Source: Hyalangium versicolor
GTDB lineage: Bacteria; Myxococcota; Myxococcia; Myxococcales; Myxococcaceae
Reading direction: 5' to 3'
Assembly (NCBI RefSeq): GCF_020103695.1
Contig: NZ_JAHXBF010000021.1
Coordinates: 205,267-269,266, forward strand
Length of the DNA: 64,000 nt
Of the stretch, positions 8,105-17,309 are shown piece after piece. Both the position numbers and the translations under genes were made by a program. Positions within the stretch are counted from its first letter, which is position 1. Every line of letters starts with the position of its first letter. The notes beneath the pieces were generated by a model, which saw only the letters and a program-made list of their open reading frames with translations, was not told the DNA's origin and searched no databases.

Positions 8105-8980
8105 TCACTTGGGTCGATGAACGGAGAGGGTGAACGAGGCTGTGACTTCGATAGGTTCAGCCACGTGAGCAATCCTGCGCTGTAGTTCCACAGGGTCGAT
8201 GTGAAAGGCGTTTGGGCCCATGGAGACGAGAAGGGTGATCTCCATCCTGCTGAGTAGCAGCTTCAATTCGAGCGCGTGCTGGCCGCTTGGGTGGAAGTAT
8301 GGCGCGAGCCGTGAGCTCAGCCGCTCCGCCTTGCATTCATCCACATGCAGCAGCCCGAGCGGCTCGGTCAGCTCCTGAAGATGTCGAGAGGTCGGGGTGG
8401 CGACCAGCAATGCACCTCGCGGCTTCAAGACGCGGTGAAGCTCGTCCGCGTTGCGAGGGGCGAAGACGCTGAGTGCCAACGTGACGGTGCCACTACGAAG
8501 CGGGAACGAGTTCTCTCCGTCAGCCACGATTGCGCCGATGCGGGCATGGGCTCGGGCAGCGCGCCGGGCAGCGAACTTGGAGATGTCGACAGCCAGGCCC
8601 CGTGCGCCCGGGCACCGGTCGAGCACGCGAGCGAGGTAGTACCCGGTGCCCGCTCCGACTTCCAGGATGCAGGAGTCCTCCGCTGCGGGCCCCACCGATG
8701 CTGCGGCGAGCTCCGCCAGGAGTTGAGCCAGAGGCGCGTAGTGGCCGGAAGAAAGGAATCGCTCGCGCGCTTCGACCATTCTGGCGGTGTCTCCACGTCC
8801 GGGATGCCCACGGCCTACAAACAGGTTCACATAGCCTTGCCGAGCCACGTCGAAGGCATGGCCCCGAGAGCAGCGCAGTGTGGTGGCCCGTAGCTCCAGA
8901 TCAGCAGTGCACACGGGGCAGCAGAGGAATCGGACGGCGGACGAGAGGTAATGCGAGGAGGGTTGGGTCTGCGCAGACAT
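8105..8980 (-). CDS. rlmA: RlmA-like 23S rRNA (guanine-N1) methyltransferase
   Basis: The 291-residue protein has the N-terminal zinc-binding module typical of RlmA/TlrB, with CPVC at about 20-23 and CSRGHAFD about 15 residues later. GYVNLF follows, the conserved linker of this family. The Rossmann SAM site is ILEVGAGTGYYLARVL, with LAVDISKFAARRAARAH and VADGENSFPLRS after it. The C-terminal domain carries the usual HLQEL and LLSRMEITLLVSMGPNAFH segments. The enzyme methylates G745 (Gram-negative RlmA type) or G748 (TlrB type) in helix 35 of 23S rRNA at the macrolide exit tunnel. Which base is used cannot be told here; TlrB-type methylation gives tylosin resistance. It is a single gene, convergent with the membrane pair to its left. 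Confidence 0.92.
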   Translation of the reverse strand: MSAQTQPSSHYLSSAVRFLCCPVCTADLELRATTLRCSRGHAFDVARQGYVNLFVGRGHPGRGDTARMVEARERFLSSGHYAPLAQLLAELAAASVGPAAEDSCILEVGAGTGYYLARVLDRCPGARGLAVDISKFAARRAARAHARIGAIVADGENSFPLRSGTVTLALSVFAPRNADELHRVLKPRGALLVATPTSRHLQELTEPLGLLHVDECKAERLSSRLAPYFHPSGQHALELKLLLSRMEITLLVSMGPNAFHIDPVELQRRIAHVAEPIEVTASFTLSVHRPK

Positions 8981-9525
8981 GCGGGAACGTCTCCGGAAGC
9001 TCGTGGCGGCACGTGGCCAGGGAACGAGTCGCGGAGAGGTCGGCTGCGCAGGGCGTCATGACGTCGACGTGACGCCGGGGGCCTGCATCGGGACGTGAGG
9101 CAACGGGCGTAACGAAGGACACGTCACGCGCGGCGCACGGCTCGCGGCGGCACTCGGTTCAGGAACGAGGGCATGACACCCCGCGCCCGGGCCTTCCGCG
9201 ACGCGGAAAGCGGGCACGGGGGTAGCAGCGAGCCAGACGGCCCATGAGGGCCGTCATCACCGGAGGACGACGCGATGACCGGCGAAGGTCAGCTCGCTGC
9301 CGTCCAGCGGCGCAGCCGGAGGAAAGCCACCGGCGCGAATGTCCTGCGTGAGTGCATGATCCTGACCCTACAACACCCAAGCTGCAGGAGACAGGGGTGG
9401 ACCTGCAAGCGAGAGGATGTCACCTCGGATGCAGGGTGCTCAGGGACGGTGTGCTCGTGGAGCTACTGCGGCTTTACACACCGTCCGGCCATAGGCCTTC
9501 AACTGAACTCGATGGTCAGCGTCCA
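8981..9525. other. Intergenic stretch with two hairpins, no convincing gene
   Basis: This 545-bp gap separates the rlmA start from the end of the kinase gene. It holds two small hairpins: TTCCGC-GAC-GCGGAA at 9194-9208 and GACGGCCC-ATGA-GGGCCGTC at 9236-9255. Neither is followed by a T run, so intrinsic termination is doubtful. An 85-codon frame at 9275-9532 has a GGAGG-like site but odd composition, and I do not call it a gene. Confidence 0.5.
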
Positions 9526-11025
9526 TCACTGATCCTTGGGCTCGTGTGGCTTCTTGGTAGTGGGGGGCCGCGTGCGATCGTAGATGGGCCAGTAGCAGAT
9601 GCCCTTCCATTCGTAGGCATCCTCACCGCAGGGAGGCGAGAGATCGGCCCACCGTATCCAGCACCCTCCATTGATCTCGACAGCTCCGCGACGGCGACAG
9701 GGCGCACGCAGTTGGCCTGGAAGAGGATCCGTGGGCATATCCAGCGAGATGGATGCTGACGCCACGGCCGTGCTCTGAGAAGTCACGCGCGTCGTTACCG
9801 AGGCATCGGCGAGTGACGCGGCGTCATCGTCTTTCAGCGCTTCGATGTCCGGTACTTCACCCGATGCGTCGACGATGATTCTCGGATGAGAACCGTGCCC
9901 CATCCACAAGATGCAGGCCATCGTCAGCAGTACCATGGCAACCGAGACGAGTCCGCGCAGCTGAAGTCTTGTCTCTACGTGGGGCTTGGTAGGCTCAATG
10001 ACTGGGACCCTGATCTCCTCTGCAGGTACCTGCTCCGATACAACCTTCTGAACCATTGGCTCCCACCGCACGCTCACGAGCCGAGCCCCTGAGCTGGCTG
10101 GAGCTGGCACTGAGTCCTCGAGTGGCACATCCGCCTCGGGCCCTGCGTGTTCCGCCACAGCCTCCGCGGCTTCGGCGATCTCTCGAGCCAGTCCTCGCGT
10201 TTCTGGCTCCGCCGAGAGCATCCGCTCAATCAGCTCCGACAGTTCCGGAATCACCCTCGGGTTGAGCGCCCGAGACGGCTCGCGCGGTGGAGGTGGGGAC
10301 CGGATCGGATCCATCTTCGCCTCCGGATCCGTCCCCGGCGGTGGATACCTCCCCGTCACCAACCTGTAGGCCGTGACTCCCAGCGCATACAAATCGTCAT
10401 AGGAGCGCGCCGCGTAGTGCGCACCGCGCTGACGCAGGTGGTGCCACTGGTAGCGCAGCGCTTCAGGCCCGCGGTACTCGCGAGTCCCCGGGGGCATGAG
10501 GCTCTCCGTCAGCGGAGATGCGCCCGCCCACGTACCCGAGCCGAAGTCCGTGAGGAACGCCCGGCCCTCGGGCTCCACCAGGATGTTGTCTCCCTTTACG
10601 TCCCGGTGCAGGCCGCCAGTCTGGTGCACGACCTCCAGCCCCCAGGCCACCTGCGCCAGCACCTGGAGCACTTTGCGCGAAGAGGGCTTGTGCACCCGCG
10701 CCCACTCGTACAGAGGCGCCCCGTGGATCCACTCCATGACCAGATAGGGGTAGGTGATGCCTTCACTCGAAAGCCACCACCCCCGGTCCAACAGCTCCGG
10801 GATGCCCGGGTGCCGCGAGCGCATGAGCAGCTCCACCTCACGAAAGAAGCGCGGATCATGGGGGAAGCGCGCCACCTTCAGCGCCACCGGCACGGAGCCC
10901 GGGTGTCCCGCACGCCGAGCCCGGTAGACGACCCCGTAGGTGCCACCGCCGGCATAGGTCTCCACCCGCCACGGGCCGACCAGGCTCCCAGGTCTGAGCG
11001 AGTCGGGGGTTGGCGCGTCCGTCAT
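9526..11025 (-). CDS. Membrane-anchored eukaryote-like Ser/Thr protein kinase
   Basis: Residues about 18-300 form a Hanks-type kinase. The glycine loop is AGGGTYGVVY, the ATP lysine is in VALKVARF, the catalytic loop is HRDVKGDN, the metal site is DFGSG, and GTREYRGPEA marks the P+1/APE region. YDDLYALGVTAYRLVTGRYPP is the F-helix region. After a variable linker a single membrane helix follows near residue 385 (LVSVAMVLLTMACILWMG). A short extracytoplasmic tail of about 90 residues has several Cys (CRRRGAVEINGGCW, PPCGEDAYEWKGICYW) likely to form disulfides. This architecture (cytoplasmic kinase, one helix, small sensor) is typical of myxobacteria. I chose the ATG at 11025 because it has GAGG upstream; the frame is open to 11055. 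Confidence 0.93.
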   Translation of the reverse strand: MTDAPTPDSLRPGSLVGPWRVETYAGGGTYGVVYRARRAGHPGSVPVALKVARFPHDPRFFREVELLMRSRHPGIPELLDRGWWLSSEGITYPYLVMEWIHGAPLYEWARVHKPSSRKVLQVLAQVAWGLEVVHQTGGLHRDVKGDNILVEPEGRAFLTDFGSGTWAGASPLTESLMPPGTREYRGPEALRYQWHHLRQRGAHYAARSYDDLYALGVTAYRLVTGRYPPPGTDPEAKMDPIRSPPPPREPSRALNPRVIPELSELIERMLSAEPETRGLAREIAEAAEAVAEHAGPEADVPLEDSVPAPASSGARLVSVRWEPMVQKVVSEQVPAEEIRVPVIEPTKPHVETRLQLRGLVSVAMVLLTMACILWMGHGSHPRIIVDASGEVPDIEALKDDDAASLADASVTTRVTSQSTAVASASISLDMPTDPLPGQLRAPCRRRGAVEINGGCWIRWADLSPPCGEDAYEWKGICYWPIYDRTRPPTTKKPHEPKDQ

Positions 11026-11444
11026 CGCATGCCTCACGGTGCACAGGGCGGTCAACTCCGCCGGGCGCGCAGACTACCCAATGAGTAGGTCGCCGTCATT
11101 CCGCTCTGACAGGTATGCCAGCTCGGAGCCGCAGAGAATTTCCGTGAGCTCAGTTTGAGTCAGGAATCCTCGAATGCGTCGGAGGCGAGAACATGCAGGG
11201 AATCGTCATGAAGGGGCTGCGGTGATTCGCTGTGGCAGGCCTGGTTTGTCTCGCGAGCTGCTCTGACGGAGGGCGCGGCACTGAGCACGCACGATGTCAG
11301 CTGTCTTCAGCTGGTGGATCAGAGGACCGAACCTGTCCGACAAGCATACAGGTTCGCGCCGGTCGCGCCCGGAGGCTCCTCCTCCACAGCGGAATCCGAA
11401 GGGACCTGGCCCTCTTGTCTCCTCCCGCCGAGCCCGAGCCCGCT
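11026..11444. other. Intergenic region upstream of the kinase gene
   Basis: This 419-bp gap contains the promoter region of the minus-strand kinase and a possible broken lipoprotein gene on the plus strand (listed separately). I see no other coding signal and no clear terminator. Confidence 0.5.
11193..11330 (+). pseudogene. Possible lipoprotein gene remnant with in-frame stop
   Basis: A strong GGAGG ribosome site (11181-11185) precedes an ATG at 11193. The frame reads MQGIVMKGLR, then TGA at 11223. Directly after the stop, in the same frame, it reads FAVAGLVCLASCSDGGRG, a convincing lipoprotein signal with an LASC lipobox. Ignoring the stop, the product looks like the beginning of a Cys-containing lipoprotein, and the frame then runs into the antisense of the next gene. 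A single base change from TGG to TGA would explain it, as would sequencing error. A GTG at 11232 could also start a short peptide. Confidence 0.3.
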
Positions 11445-12554
11445 TCAGCTCGACACGCGCGACGGAGCAGGCGGTGCCACGCCATCCGCCTCGGGCGCGG
11501 GAGGCGTCTCCTCGCCCAGAGAAGCGAGCCGCCGGGCCAACTGGGCCGCCTGCGCTCCCTTCGCGCTGGCCTCGGTGCCCGCCGCGCCCACCAGCGACAC
11601 GCGCGCGCGCTCCATCAGCGCCACCTGCGCGTGGAGTTGCGCCAACAGCCGGTCCCGCTTCCGCGACAGCGTATCCAGCCGGTTGAGTTCTTCTCCGAGC
11701 GAGGAGGCCGCCAGCTCCAGTTGCCGCCGCGCCACCGCATCCTCCGTGGCCGCCGCACGAGCCCGCAGATCCTTCACCTGCGTATCCACATCCCCCTGCG
11801 CCACGGACATCAGCTGCGCCTCCAGGCCGGCGTGGGACTCGGCCAGGGTGAAGGCCTCGCGAGCCATCTTCCTCAGCACCTCCACCAGCTCGTTGCGCCC
11901 CGGCCCGGCCGCCATCTTCAGCGCTACCGCGCGGCACTGCTGGTACAGCGTCACCGTGCGCTCCACCAGATTCTTCGCCTCGCCAGCCAGGGTGCTCGCC
12001 AGCGTCCGGCCGCGAGACTCCACCGGATCGAGGTGCACCGTCAGATGCGAGGCCAGCGTGCCCACGCTCCAGAAGAGCGCCACGGCGCCAAAGCCCACCA
12101 GCGCTCCCAGCAGCCCGCCATGGGAGAAGAAGCGGGCATCGAGCACCTGCTGCACGTACATCCCCAGCGGCACCAGCGCGCCCGCCGCCACCGCGCCCGC
12201 CGCCACCTCGGAGGGCTTGCCGAACCGCTCGTTGCCCTGGCCCGCCCAGGCCACCAGCGCCGCGGCGATGGCTCCCGAGAACGCTTGGGGCACCGGATCC
12301 GTGGCCTCGAAGAAGTAGGGCAGCGCCGGCAGCACCGCCAATGCCAGCCGCAGCGCCGCCGTGTACCCCAGCACCGGCTGCGCCCCGGCCAGCCCCGCCG
12401 CCACCACCGCGAAGCCGGGATCCAGGGGGATGTGGAAGCGCTGGGCCAGGGCCGCCAGAACTCCCACGGCACCTCCTCCCGCCAGCGCCCGCAGCGTGCG
12501 TCGCTCGAAGTCCTCGCGGTGGAGCAGTTGCAGGGAGAAGGCCATGGCGTTCAC
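11445..12554 (-). CDS. Membrane protein with C-terminal coiled coil, function unknown
   Basis: The 369-residue protein has about five hydrophobic segments in residues 25-165 (GAVGVLAALAQ, AALRLALAVLPALPYFF, SGAIAAALVAWAG, VAAGAVAAGALVPLGMYV, LLGALVGFGAVALFWSVG). A cytoplasmic helical region from about 170 to 340 is rich in Ala, Glu, Arg and Leu and is likely a coiled coil. The tail is Pro/Ala-rich. Start choice lies between GTG 12554 (TAGGA close by) and ATG 12545; both give the same protein but for three residues. Only eight bases separate it from the VWA gene upstream, so the two are one operon. No family is recognised. Inference: a membrane platform for the VWA protein. Confidence 0.8.
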   Translation of the reverse strand: MNAMAFSLQLLHREDFERRTLRALAGGGAVGVLAALAQRFHIPLDPGFAVVAAGLAGAQPVLGYTAALRLALAVLPALPYFFEATDPVPQAFSGAIAAALVAWAGQGNERFGKPSEVAAGAVAAGALVPLGMYVQQVLDARFFSHGGLLGALVGFGAVALFWSVGTLASHLTVHLDPVESRGRTLASTLAGEAKNLVERTVTLYQQCRAVALKMAAGPGRNELVEVLRKMAREAFTLAESHAGLEAQLMSVAQGDVDTQVKDLRARAAATEDAVARRQLELAASSLGEELNRLDTLSRKRDRLLAQLHAQVALMERARVSLVGAAGTEASAKGAQAAQLARRLASLGEETPPAPEADGVAPPAPSRVSS

Positions 12555-12562
12555 GTCCTACG

Positions 12563-13972
12563 TCAGTAAGAGTTGTTGTAGCCGAAGTTCTTCATCGCCT
12601 TCTTCTGGAGCTGCCGCGCCTCATTCCGCTGGCTCTCCGCGTCCTGAGCGCTCTCATAGGCTGCCCGGGTCCGGTCCACATCCGCAAGCTCCCCCGAGAG
12701 CGCCGAGGCGGAAGTGCCGAACATGCGACGCGCGTTGTCCAGCAGCCCCAGCGCGGAGGTGCGGTTGCCTTTCTTCATCTCCTCGGCCGCCGCGCGCAGC
12801 TGCTGCGTGCCCAGCGCCCGCACCGCGTGCACCCGCACGTCCTTGTCCAGGTTGGCGCGCACCACGGAGGCGTCCTCGGTGGAGCGAGCGCTCAGCGCCA
12901 CACGGGCCTCGGCAGGCCCATCCCTCTCCACATCCATATAGGAGAGCTTCGCGAACAGCAGCTCGAGCGGCTGCTCGGACGGAGTGGTGTTGAGCGCCAG
13001 CTTCACCACCATCCGCGCGGACTGGCCGCCCGCCATGTCGTACAGCGGCACGCGCACGGTGCGGCCCTCGATGAAGGTATTCGAGCCCATCACCTCCGCG
13101 CTCGTCACGGAGCCAGACAGCTCCAGGCGCAGCTCCACCCCGCGCGCGACGGTGCCGGTGGCCTGCTCCAGCTCGCGGGAGAAGACCTCGGCCAGCTGGT
13201 TGGAGTTGAGGAAGCCGGAGAAGCCGCCGCCCTGCTCGGCGATGCCCTGCATCAGGTTCTCGTTGAAGTCCCCGCCCACGCCCAGGGCGCTCACCGCCAC
13301 ACCCATGGAGCGCAGCTGGCGGGCCAGGGCGTTCAGCTCATCCTCGCGCACGATGCCGGCGGTGGGCTGTCCGTCGCTCAGGAGGATGGCGCGGCTCACC
13401 CGGAACTGGCTCACGAAGGGACGCAGCTCCTGGGCCGCCGCCTCCAGGCCGCCGCTCATGTTGGTGGAGCCGTCATCCTCGATGGCGTCCACGAAGCTCA
13501 GCATCCGCGCCCGGGCCTCCTCCGTCACCAGCGTGCTGGGGAACGTGGTGACGTTCGAGCCGTAGTGCACCACCGCCAGTCGATCCACCTCCGTCAGCCG
13601 CTGGACGAACTCACGGGCCGCGCGCTTGGCGTCATCCAGCTTCTGCCCGCGCATGGAGCCGGAGCGATCGATGACGAGCGCCAGGCTGACGGGCACCCGG
13701 TGGTTCTCCTTCGGAGCGTGGGCCTTCACCTCCAGCACGGCGAAGGCCTCGCTGGGCCCGGCCTGCACGAAGGCTCCGGAGAGCTTGCCCTCCAGCGTCA
13801 ATGCGCCGTCTCCCGAGGTGACCAACGGAAGCGTCAGCGTGGGCTCCTGCTCGCCGGGCTGCGCCATCGTGTGGGTGGTGTCGGTGGCGGGCGGAGGCTT
13901 GGGCAGGCCCAGCGCCAGGGCGGCGAGCGCGAGCAGTCCGGTGGCGGAGAGCAGCAGGGTGGTGCGGTTCAT
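12563..13972 (-). CDS. VWA-domain protein, exported
   Basis: The 469-residue protein starts with an N-terminal hydrophobic signal or anchor (TLLLSATGLLALAALALGL). The von Willebrand factor A domain covers about residues 100-270 and has an intact MIDAS metal site: DRSGSM, then the Thr in DDGSTNMSGG and the Asp in ILLSDGQPTAG. After it come a beta-sandwich-like region (about 280-360) and a C-terminal helical segment ending FGYNNSY. The layout matches bacterial YfbK/BatA-like VWA proteins that bind partners through a metal ion. The ATG at 13972 has GAGGTG eight bases upstream. It is first in a two-gene operon with the membrane coiled-coil gene. Confidence 0.9.
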   Translation of the reverse strand: MNRTTLLLSATGLLALAALALGLPKPPPATDTTHTMAQPGEQEPTLTLPLVTSGDGALTLEGKLSGAFVQAGPSEAFAVLEVKAHAPKENHRVPVSLALVIDRSGSMRGQKLDDAKRAAREFVQRLTEVDRLAVVHYGSNVTTFPSTLVTEEARARMLSFVDAIEDDGSTNMSGGLEAAAQELRPFVSQFRVSRAILLSDGQPTAGIVREDELNALARQLRSMGVAVSALGVGGDFNENLMQGIAEQGGGFSGFLNSNQLAEVFSRELEQATGTVARGVELRLELSGSVTSAEVMGSNTFIEGRTVRVPLYDMAGGQSARMVVKLALNTTPSEQPLELLFAKLSYMDVERDGPAEARVALSARSTEDASVVRANLDKDVRVHAVRALGTQQLRAAAEEMKKGNRTSALGLLDNARRMFGTSASALSGELADVDRTRAAYESAQDAESQRNEARQLQKKAMKNFGYNNSY

Positions 13973-14117
13973 GGGGGCACACCTCGGAAGGCGGGGTGGA
14001 GCGCAGGTTAGGGGCTTTCCCGCCCCGCGCCATCGGACAGCGGGAGGAGGGCGACGGTTCCACCCACCTTGCCGCATCGGTCATCGGGAGGACCGCGCTG
14101 TCACCCCGCCGCCACGC

Positions 14118-17018
14118 TCACCGCGTGGAGGAGGGGCCTCGGCTCACCAATTCCTGGACGATCTGCCGCAGCGCGGGCTCGTTGAAGGGCTTCTCCAGCT
14201 TCGGGTTGGGAATGGCCTCCAGGAACTCGCGCGCGTTGGCGGTGAAGGCACCGCCCGACACGAAGATGAAGCGCCGCTCCAGCCCCGAGTGCGAGCGGCG
14301 CACCGCCTCGTAGAGGTCCTTGCCTCCGAGGTCCGGCATCATCACGTCGCACAGCACCGCGTCGAAGTGGTCCGGCTCGCGCTGCAGCCGCTCCAGGGCC
14401 TGGCGCCCACCGGCGGCGACTTCGACCTCGTGATCCTTGAGGATACGCCGCAGCACCTTGCCCACGCCGGGCTCGTCGTCCACCACCAGCACGCGCCCGC
14501 GGCGCTGGGGGACGTGCACCGGCGTCGGCTGGTTGGTGGGCCTCGAGCGCGTGCGCGGCTCCAGGGACGGCAGGATGACGCGGAAGGTGGTGCCCTTGCC
14601 CAGTTCGCTCTCGACGGAAATCTCACCGCCCAGGTTGGTGATGATGCCGTGGCAGATGGACAGGCCCAGGCCCGTGCCCACGCCCACCGGCTTGGTGGTG
14701 AAGAACGGATCGAAGATGCGGCCCAGCGCCTCGCGCGGGATTCCCGAGCCGGAGTCCTGCACCTCGATGAGCACGCGGCCGGGGTCCAACCGCCGGGTGA
14801 CGAGCCGGATGGCGTTGTGGTGGGCCTGGCCCTCGGGGATGGCCTGCGCGGCGTTCACCACCAGGTTGAGGAACACCTGGGACAGGCGGCTCTCGTTGGC
14901 CATGACGCTGGGCACCGGACCGAAGTCCTTGTGCAGCTGCGCGCGGTGGCGGATCTCGTTGGCCGCCATCATCACCACCGAGTCCAGCACCTGGTGCACG
15001 TCCACCGGGGATAGGCGCTCCTCGTCCGGCCGCGAGAATGTCTTGAGCTGGCGGACGATCTGCCGCACGCGCTCGGCGCCCTCGTACGCCTCGCCGAGCA
15101 CCTCCTGCCACTCCACCAGATCCATCTCCGCGCGGGTGCGCAGCCGCGGAGTGCCCGTGGGGTGGTTCGTGCTGCCGGCGCCACTGGCCTCCAGCGAGAG
15201 CTGGCTGCGCCGCATCTCCTCGGAGAGGAAGCTCAGATTGGAGATGACGAAGGCCAGCGGGTTGTTGATCTCGTGCGCGATGCCCGCAGCCAGCGTGCCC
15301 ACCGAGGCCAGTCGGTCCGCCAGCGTCAGGCGGTCCCGGAGGTGGCGCTGCTCGGTGACGTCGCGAGCGATGGAGACCACCGCGGGGGCTCCGTCGAAGA
15401 GCAGGGGCAGCGAGACGATCTCCGCCACGCGCGTCTTGCCGTCACGCCGCACCAGCCGGCGCTCACCGGTGACCATGCCCTTGATTCCGCTGGGGTCGGG
15501 CGGCGGGCCGGGCACCTGCTCCTCGTCGTCTTCGACGAACTGCGCCAGCACGCGGCCGACGAGCTGATCCGGCCGATCGAACCCGAGCGCGGACACGAGC
15601 GCCATGTTGGCGTAGACGATGCGCCCATCGCGCTGGATGGCCGCCGCGTCCGGCACGCCCTCGAGGAGGATGCGGAAGCTGGCCTCGGAGAGCTTGAGGG
15701 CCTCCTCCACCTCGCGGCGATCGGTGATGTCGCGGGCGATGCCCTCCACCAGCACTGGGCGCCCGGTGCCGTCCATCACGGGAGCCACGGTGTGCTCCAG
15801 CCACCGGGTCCGCCCGTTCTTCGCGGTGAAGCGCAGCACCATCGGCTTGGAGCCCACCTGCTGTGGCGTCTCCAGCAGCTGGGTGAGCGAGGGCAGGTCT
15901 CCCGGGTGCACGAGCTGCTTCCACAGCTCGGGGTTCGCGTAGTGCTCCTCGGGGCTGTAGCCCAGGCGGTCCGTCACCACGCGGCTCACGTAGAGGAAGG
16001 AGCGCGGGGGCTCCAGCTGGTAGCGGTACTGGATGTCCGAGGCGTTCTCGGCCAGCTGCCGGTAGCGCGTCTCGCGCTCGCGCAGGGCGCTCTCGGACTG
16101 CCGGTGCTCCAACTCCAGCGAGATGGCGCCGGCCGCGGCCGACAGCAGATCCACCTCCAGCCGGTCCCACTCGCGCGCCTCGGAACAGTTATCGAAGCCG
16201 ATGAAACCCGCCCACGTGCCGTTGACGCGCAGGGGAAGGATCAGCAGGGACAGGATGCTCTGGGGCTCGAGGATGGCCCGCTCGGAGGCGGGGAAGTCCT
16301 TCACCTTGCCGGAGACGACGTCGCCGCGCGAGAGCAGCTCCTCCCAGCGCTTGAAGTCCCGCTCCATGGGCACGCCCTGGGGCGACTCGGCGCCGACCAC
16401 CGGCTTGACGTCGGGCGCGCACCACTCGGCGCGCAGGTGCATGATGTGCTGCCCGGTGTCGCCGCGGAGCACCTCGAAGAGGTAGACGCGGCCCGCGCCC
16501 GAGGCCCGGCCGATGGGCTCCAGCACTTCCTTGTTGGGGCTGCCCTCCTGCTGCGCGGCGAGCAGCCGCTGCTGCATCTCCACCAGCGCGTTCAGGTAGC
16601 GCTCGCGCCGGACCAGCGCGTCACGGGTGCGCCGCCGCTCGCCGATATCGGTGAGCGTGCCGCACAGGCCCTGCACGGTGCCGTCCTCGCCTTGCAAGGG
16701 CCGGACGAACACCTCGACCCAGGCCAGGCTGCCGTCACGCTTGCGGTAGGCCACCTCGTGGCGGGCGTGTTCCACCTTCCGCGCGAGCACCGACTGGAAC
16801 AGCTCCTGGGTGCGCGGCCGATCCTCCTGTCGGAGGAACTCCGTCGCGTCACGGCCCAGGGTCTCCTCGGGCGTGAAGCCGGTCAGCGCCGTCCAGGCGG
16901 GGTTGAGGAAGGTCCAGTGCCCTTTCGGATCCGTCTGGAACACCACTTCCTCGAGGCCGTCGATGATCTGCCGGTAGAGGTGCTCGCTGGGGCTGGAAGC
17001 TAGGGGGGCCGGAGACAT
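14118..17018 (-). CDS. Hybrid histidine kinase PAS-GAF-PAS-PAS-HisKA-HATPase-REC
   Basis: The 966 residues contain no membrane helix, so the kinase is cytosolic. PAS1 begins near residue 14 (IIDGLEEVVFQTDPKGHWTF). A GAF domain covers about 145-305, PAS2 about 318-440 and PAS3 about 443-560. The HisKA H-box is LASVGTLAAGIAHEINNPLA, an NtrB-like form. The ATPase has NLVVNAAQAIPEG as the N box, DSGSGIP as G1 and GTGLGLSI as G2. A C-terminal receiver of about 120 residues has RVLVVDDEPG and the phospho-acceptor Asp in AVLCDVMMPDLGG. Three ligand-binding modules suggest redox or small-molecule sensing, but the signal is unknown. It diverges from the next kinase across 291 bp. Confidence 0.95.
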   Translation of the reverse strand: MSPAPLASSPSEHLYRQIIDGLEEVVFQTDPKGHWTFLNPAWTALTGFTPEETLGRDATEFLRQEDRPRTQELFQSVLARKVEHARHEVAYRKRDGSLAWVEVFVRPLQGEDGTVQGLCGTLTDIGERRRTRDALVRRERYLNALVEMQQRLLAAQQEGSPNKEVLEPIGRASGAGRVYLFEVLRGDTGQHIMHLRAEWCAPDVKPVVGAESPQGVPMERDFKRWEELLSRGDVVSGKVKDFPASERAILEPQSILSLLILPLRVNGTWAGFIGFDNCSEAREWDRLEVDLLSAAAGAISLELEHRQSESALRERETRYRQLAENASDIQYRYQLEPPRSFLYVSRVVTDRLGYSPEEHYANPELWKQLVHPGDLPSLTQLLETPQQVGSKPMVLRFTAKNGRTRWLEHTVAPVMDGTGRPVLVEGIARDITDRREVEEALKLSEASFRILLEGVPDAAAIQRDGRIVYANMALVSALGFDRPDQLVGRVLAQFVEDDEEQVPGPPPDPSGIKGMVTGERRLVRRDGKTRVAEIVSLPLLFDGAPAVVSIARDVTEQRHLRDRLTLADRLASVGTLAAGIAHEINNPLAFVISNLSFLSEEMRRSQLSLEASGAGSTNHPTGTPRLRTRAEMDLVEWQEVLGEAYEGAERVRQIVRQLKTFSRPDEERLSPVDVHQVLDSVVMMAANEIRHRAQLHKDFGPVPSVMANESRLSQVFLNLVVNAAQAIPEGQAHHNAIRLVTRRLDPGRVLIEVQDSGSGIPREALGRIFDPFFTTKPVGVGTGLGLSICHGIITNLGGEISVESELGKGTTFRVILPSLEPRTRSRPTNQPTPVHVPQRRGRVLVVDDEPGVGKVLRRILKDHEVEVAAGGRQALERLQREPDHFDAVLCDVMMPDLGGKDLYEAVRRSHSGLERRFIFVSGGAFTANAREFLEAIPNPKLEKPFNEPALRQIVQELVSRGPSSTR

Positions 17019-17309
17019 GGCTCAAGAAGCCTCGGAGGTCAGACCCCCAGTATCTCACGGCTGCGGGGGCTGATGCCGGTGGTTGAACGGTGACGGGGGT
17101 CGACGGGGATGAAGGTCCCTGAAAATCCGATGTACGACAAGTTGGGTCACGAGGCACCCGTCAGCTTGCTCCACGAGAAGTCGGTCGCGCTCTTTCTTCC
17201 ATGTCGTCCCGGGTAGGAGCCAGGCCTGCATGGCGGGCACGCGGGGGGTGTCTTCCGGAAACTCCGGCAGGTCGAGCAAGATGGAGTGCCCCTTGGGGGG
17301 ATCATCGGA

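Noticed and set aside
9275..9532. An 85-codon frame with a GGAGG-like ribosome site in the gap after rlmA
   Set aside because: Its composition is unlike a real protein (many Cys, Ser and Arg without pattern), codon bias is absent, and it runs into the 3' end of the convergent kinase gene.
11206..11937. Minus-strand frame overlapping the membrane coiled-coil gene
   Set aside because: It is Gly/Ala/Arg low-complexity sequence in the wrong frame of the gene at 11445-12554, which has membrane helices and a coiled coil.
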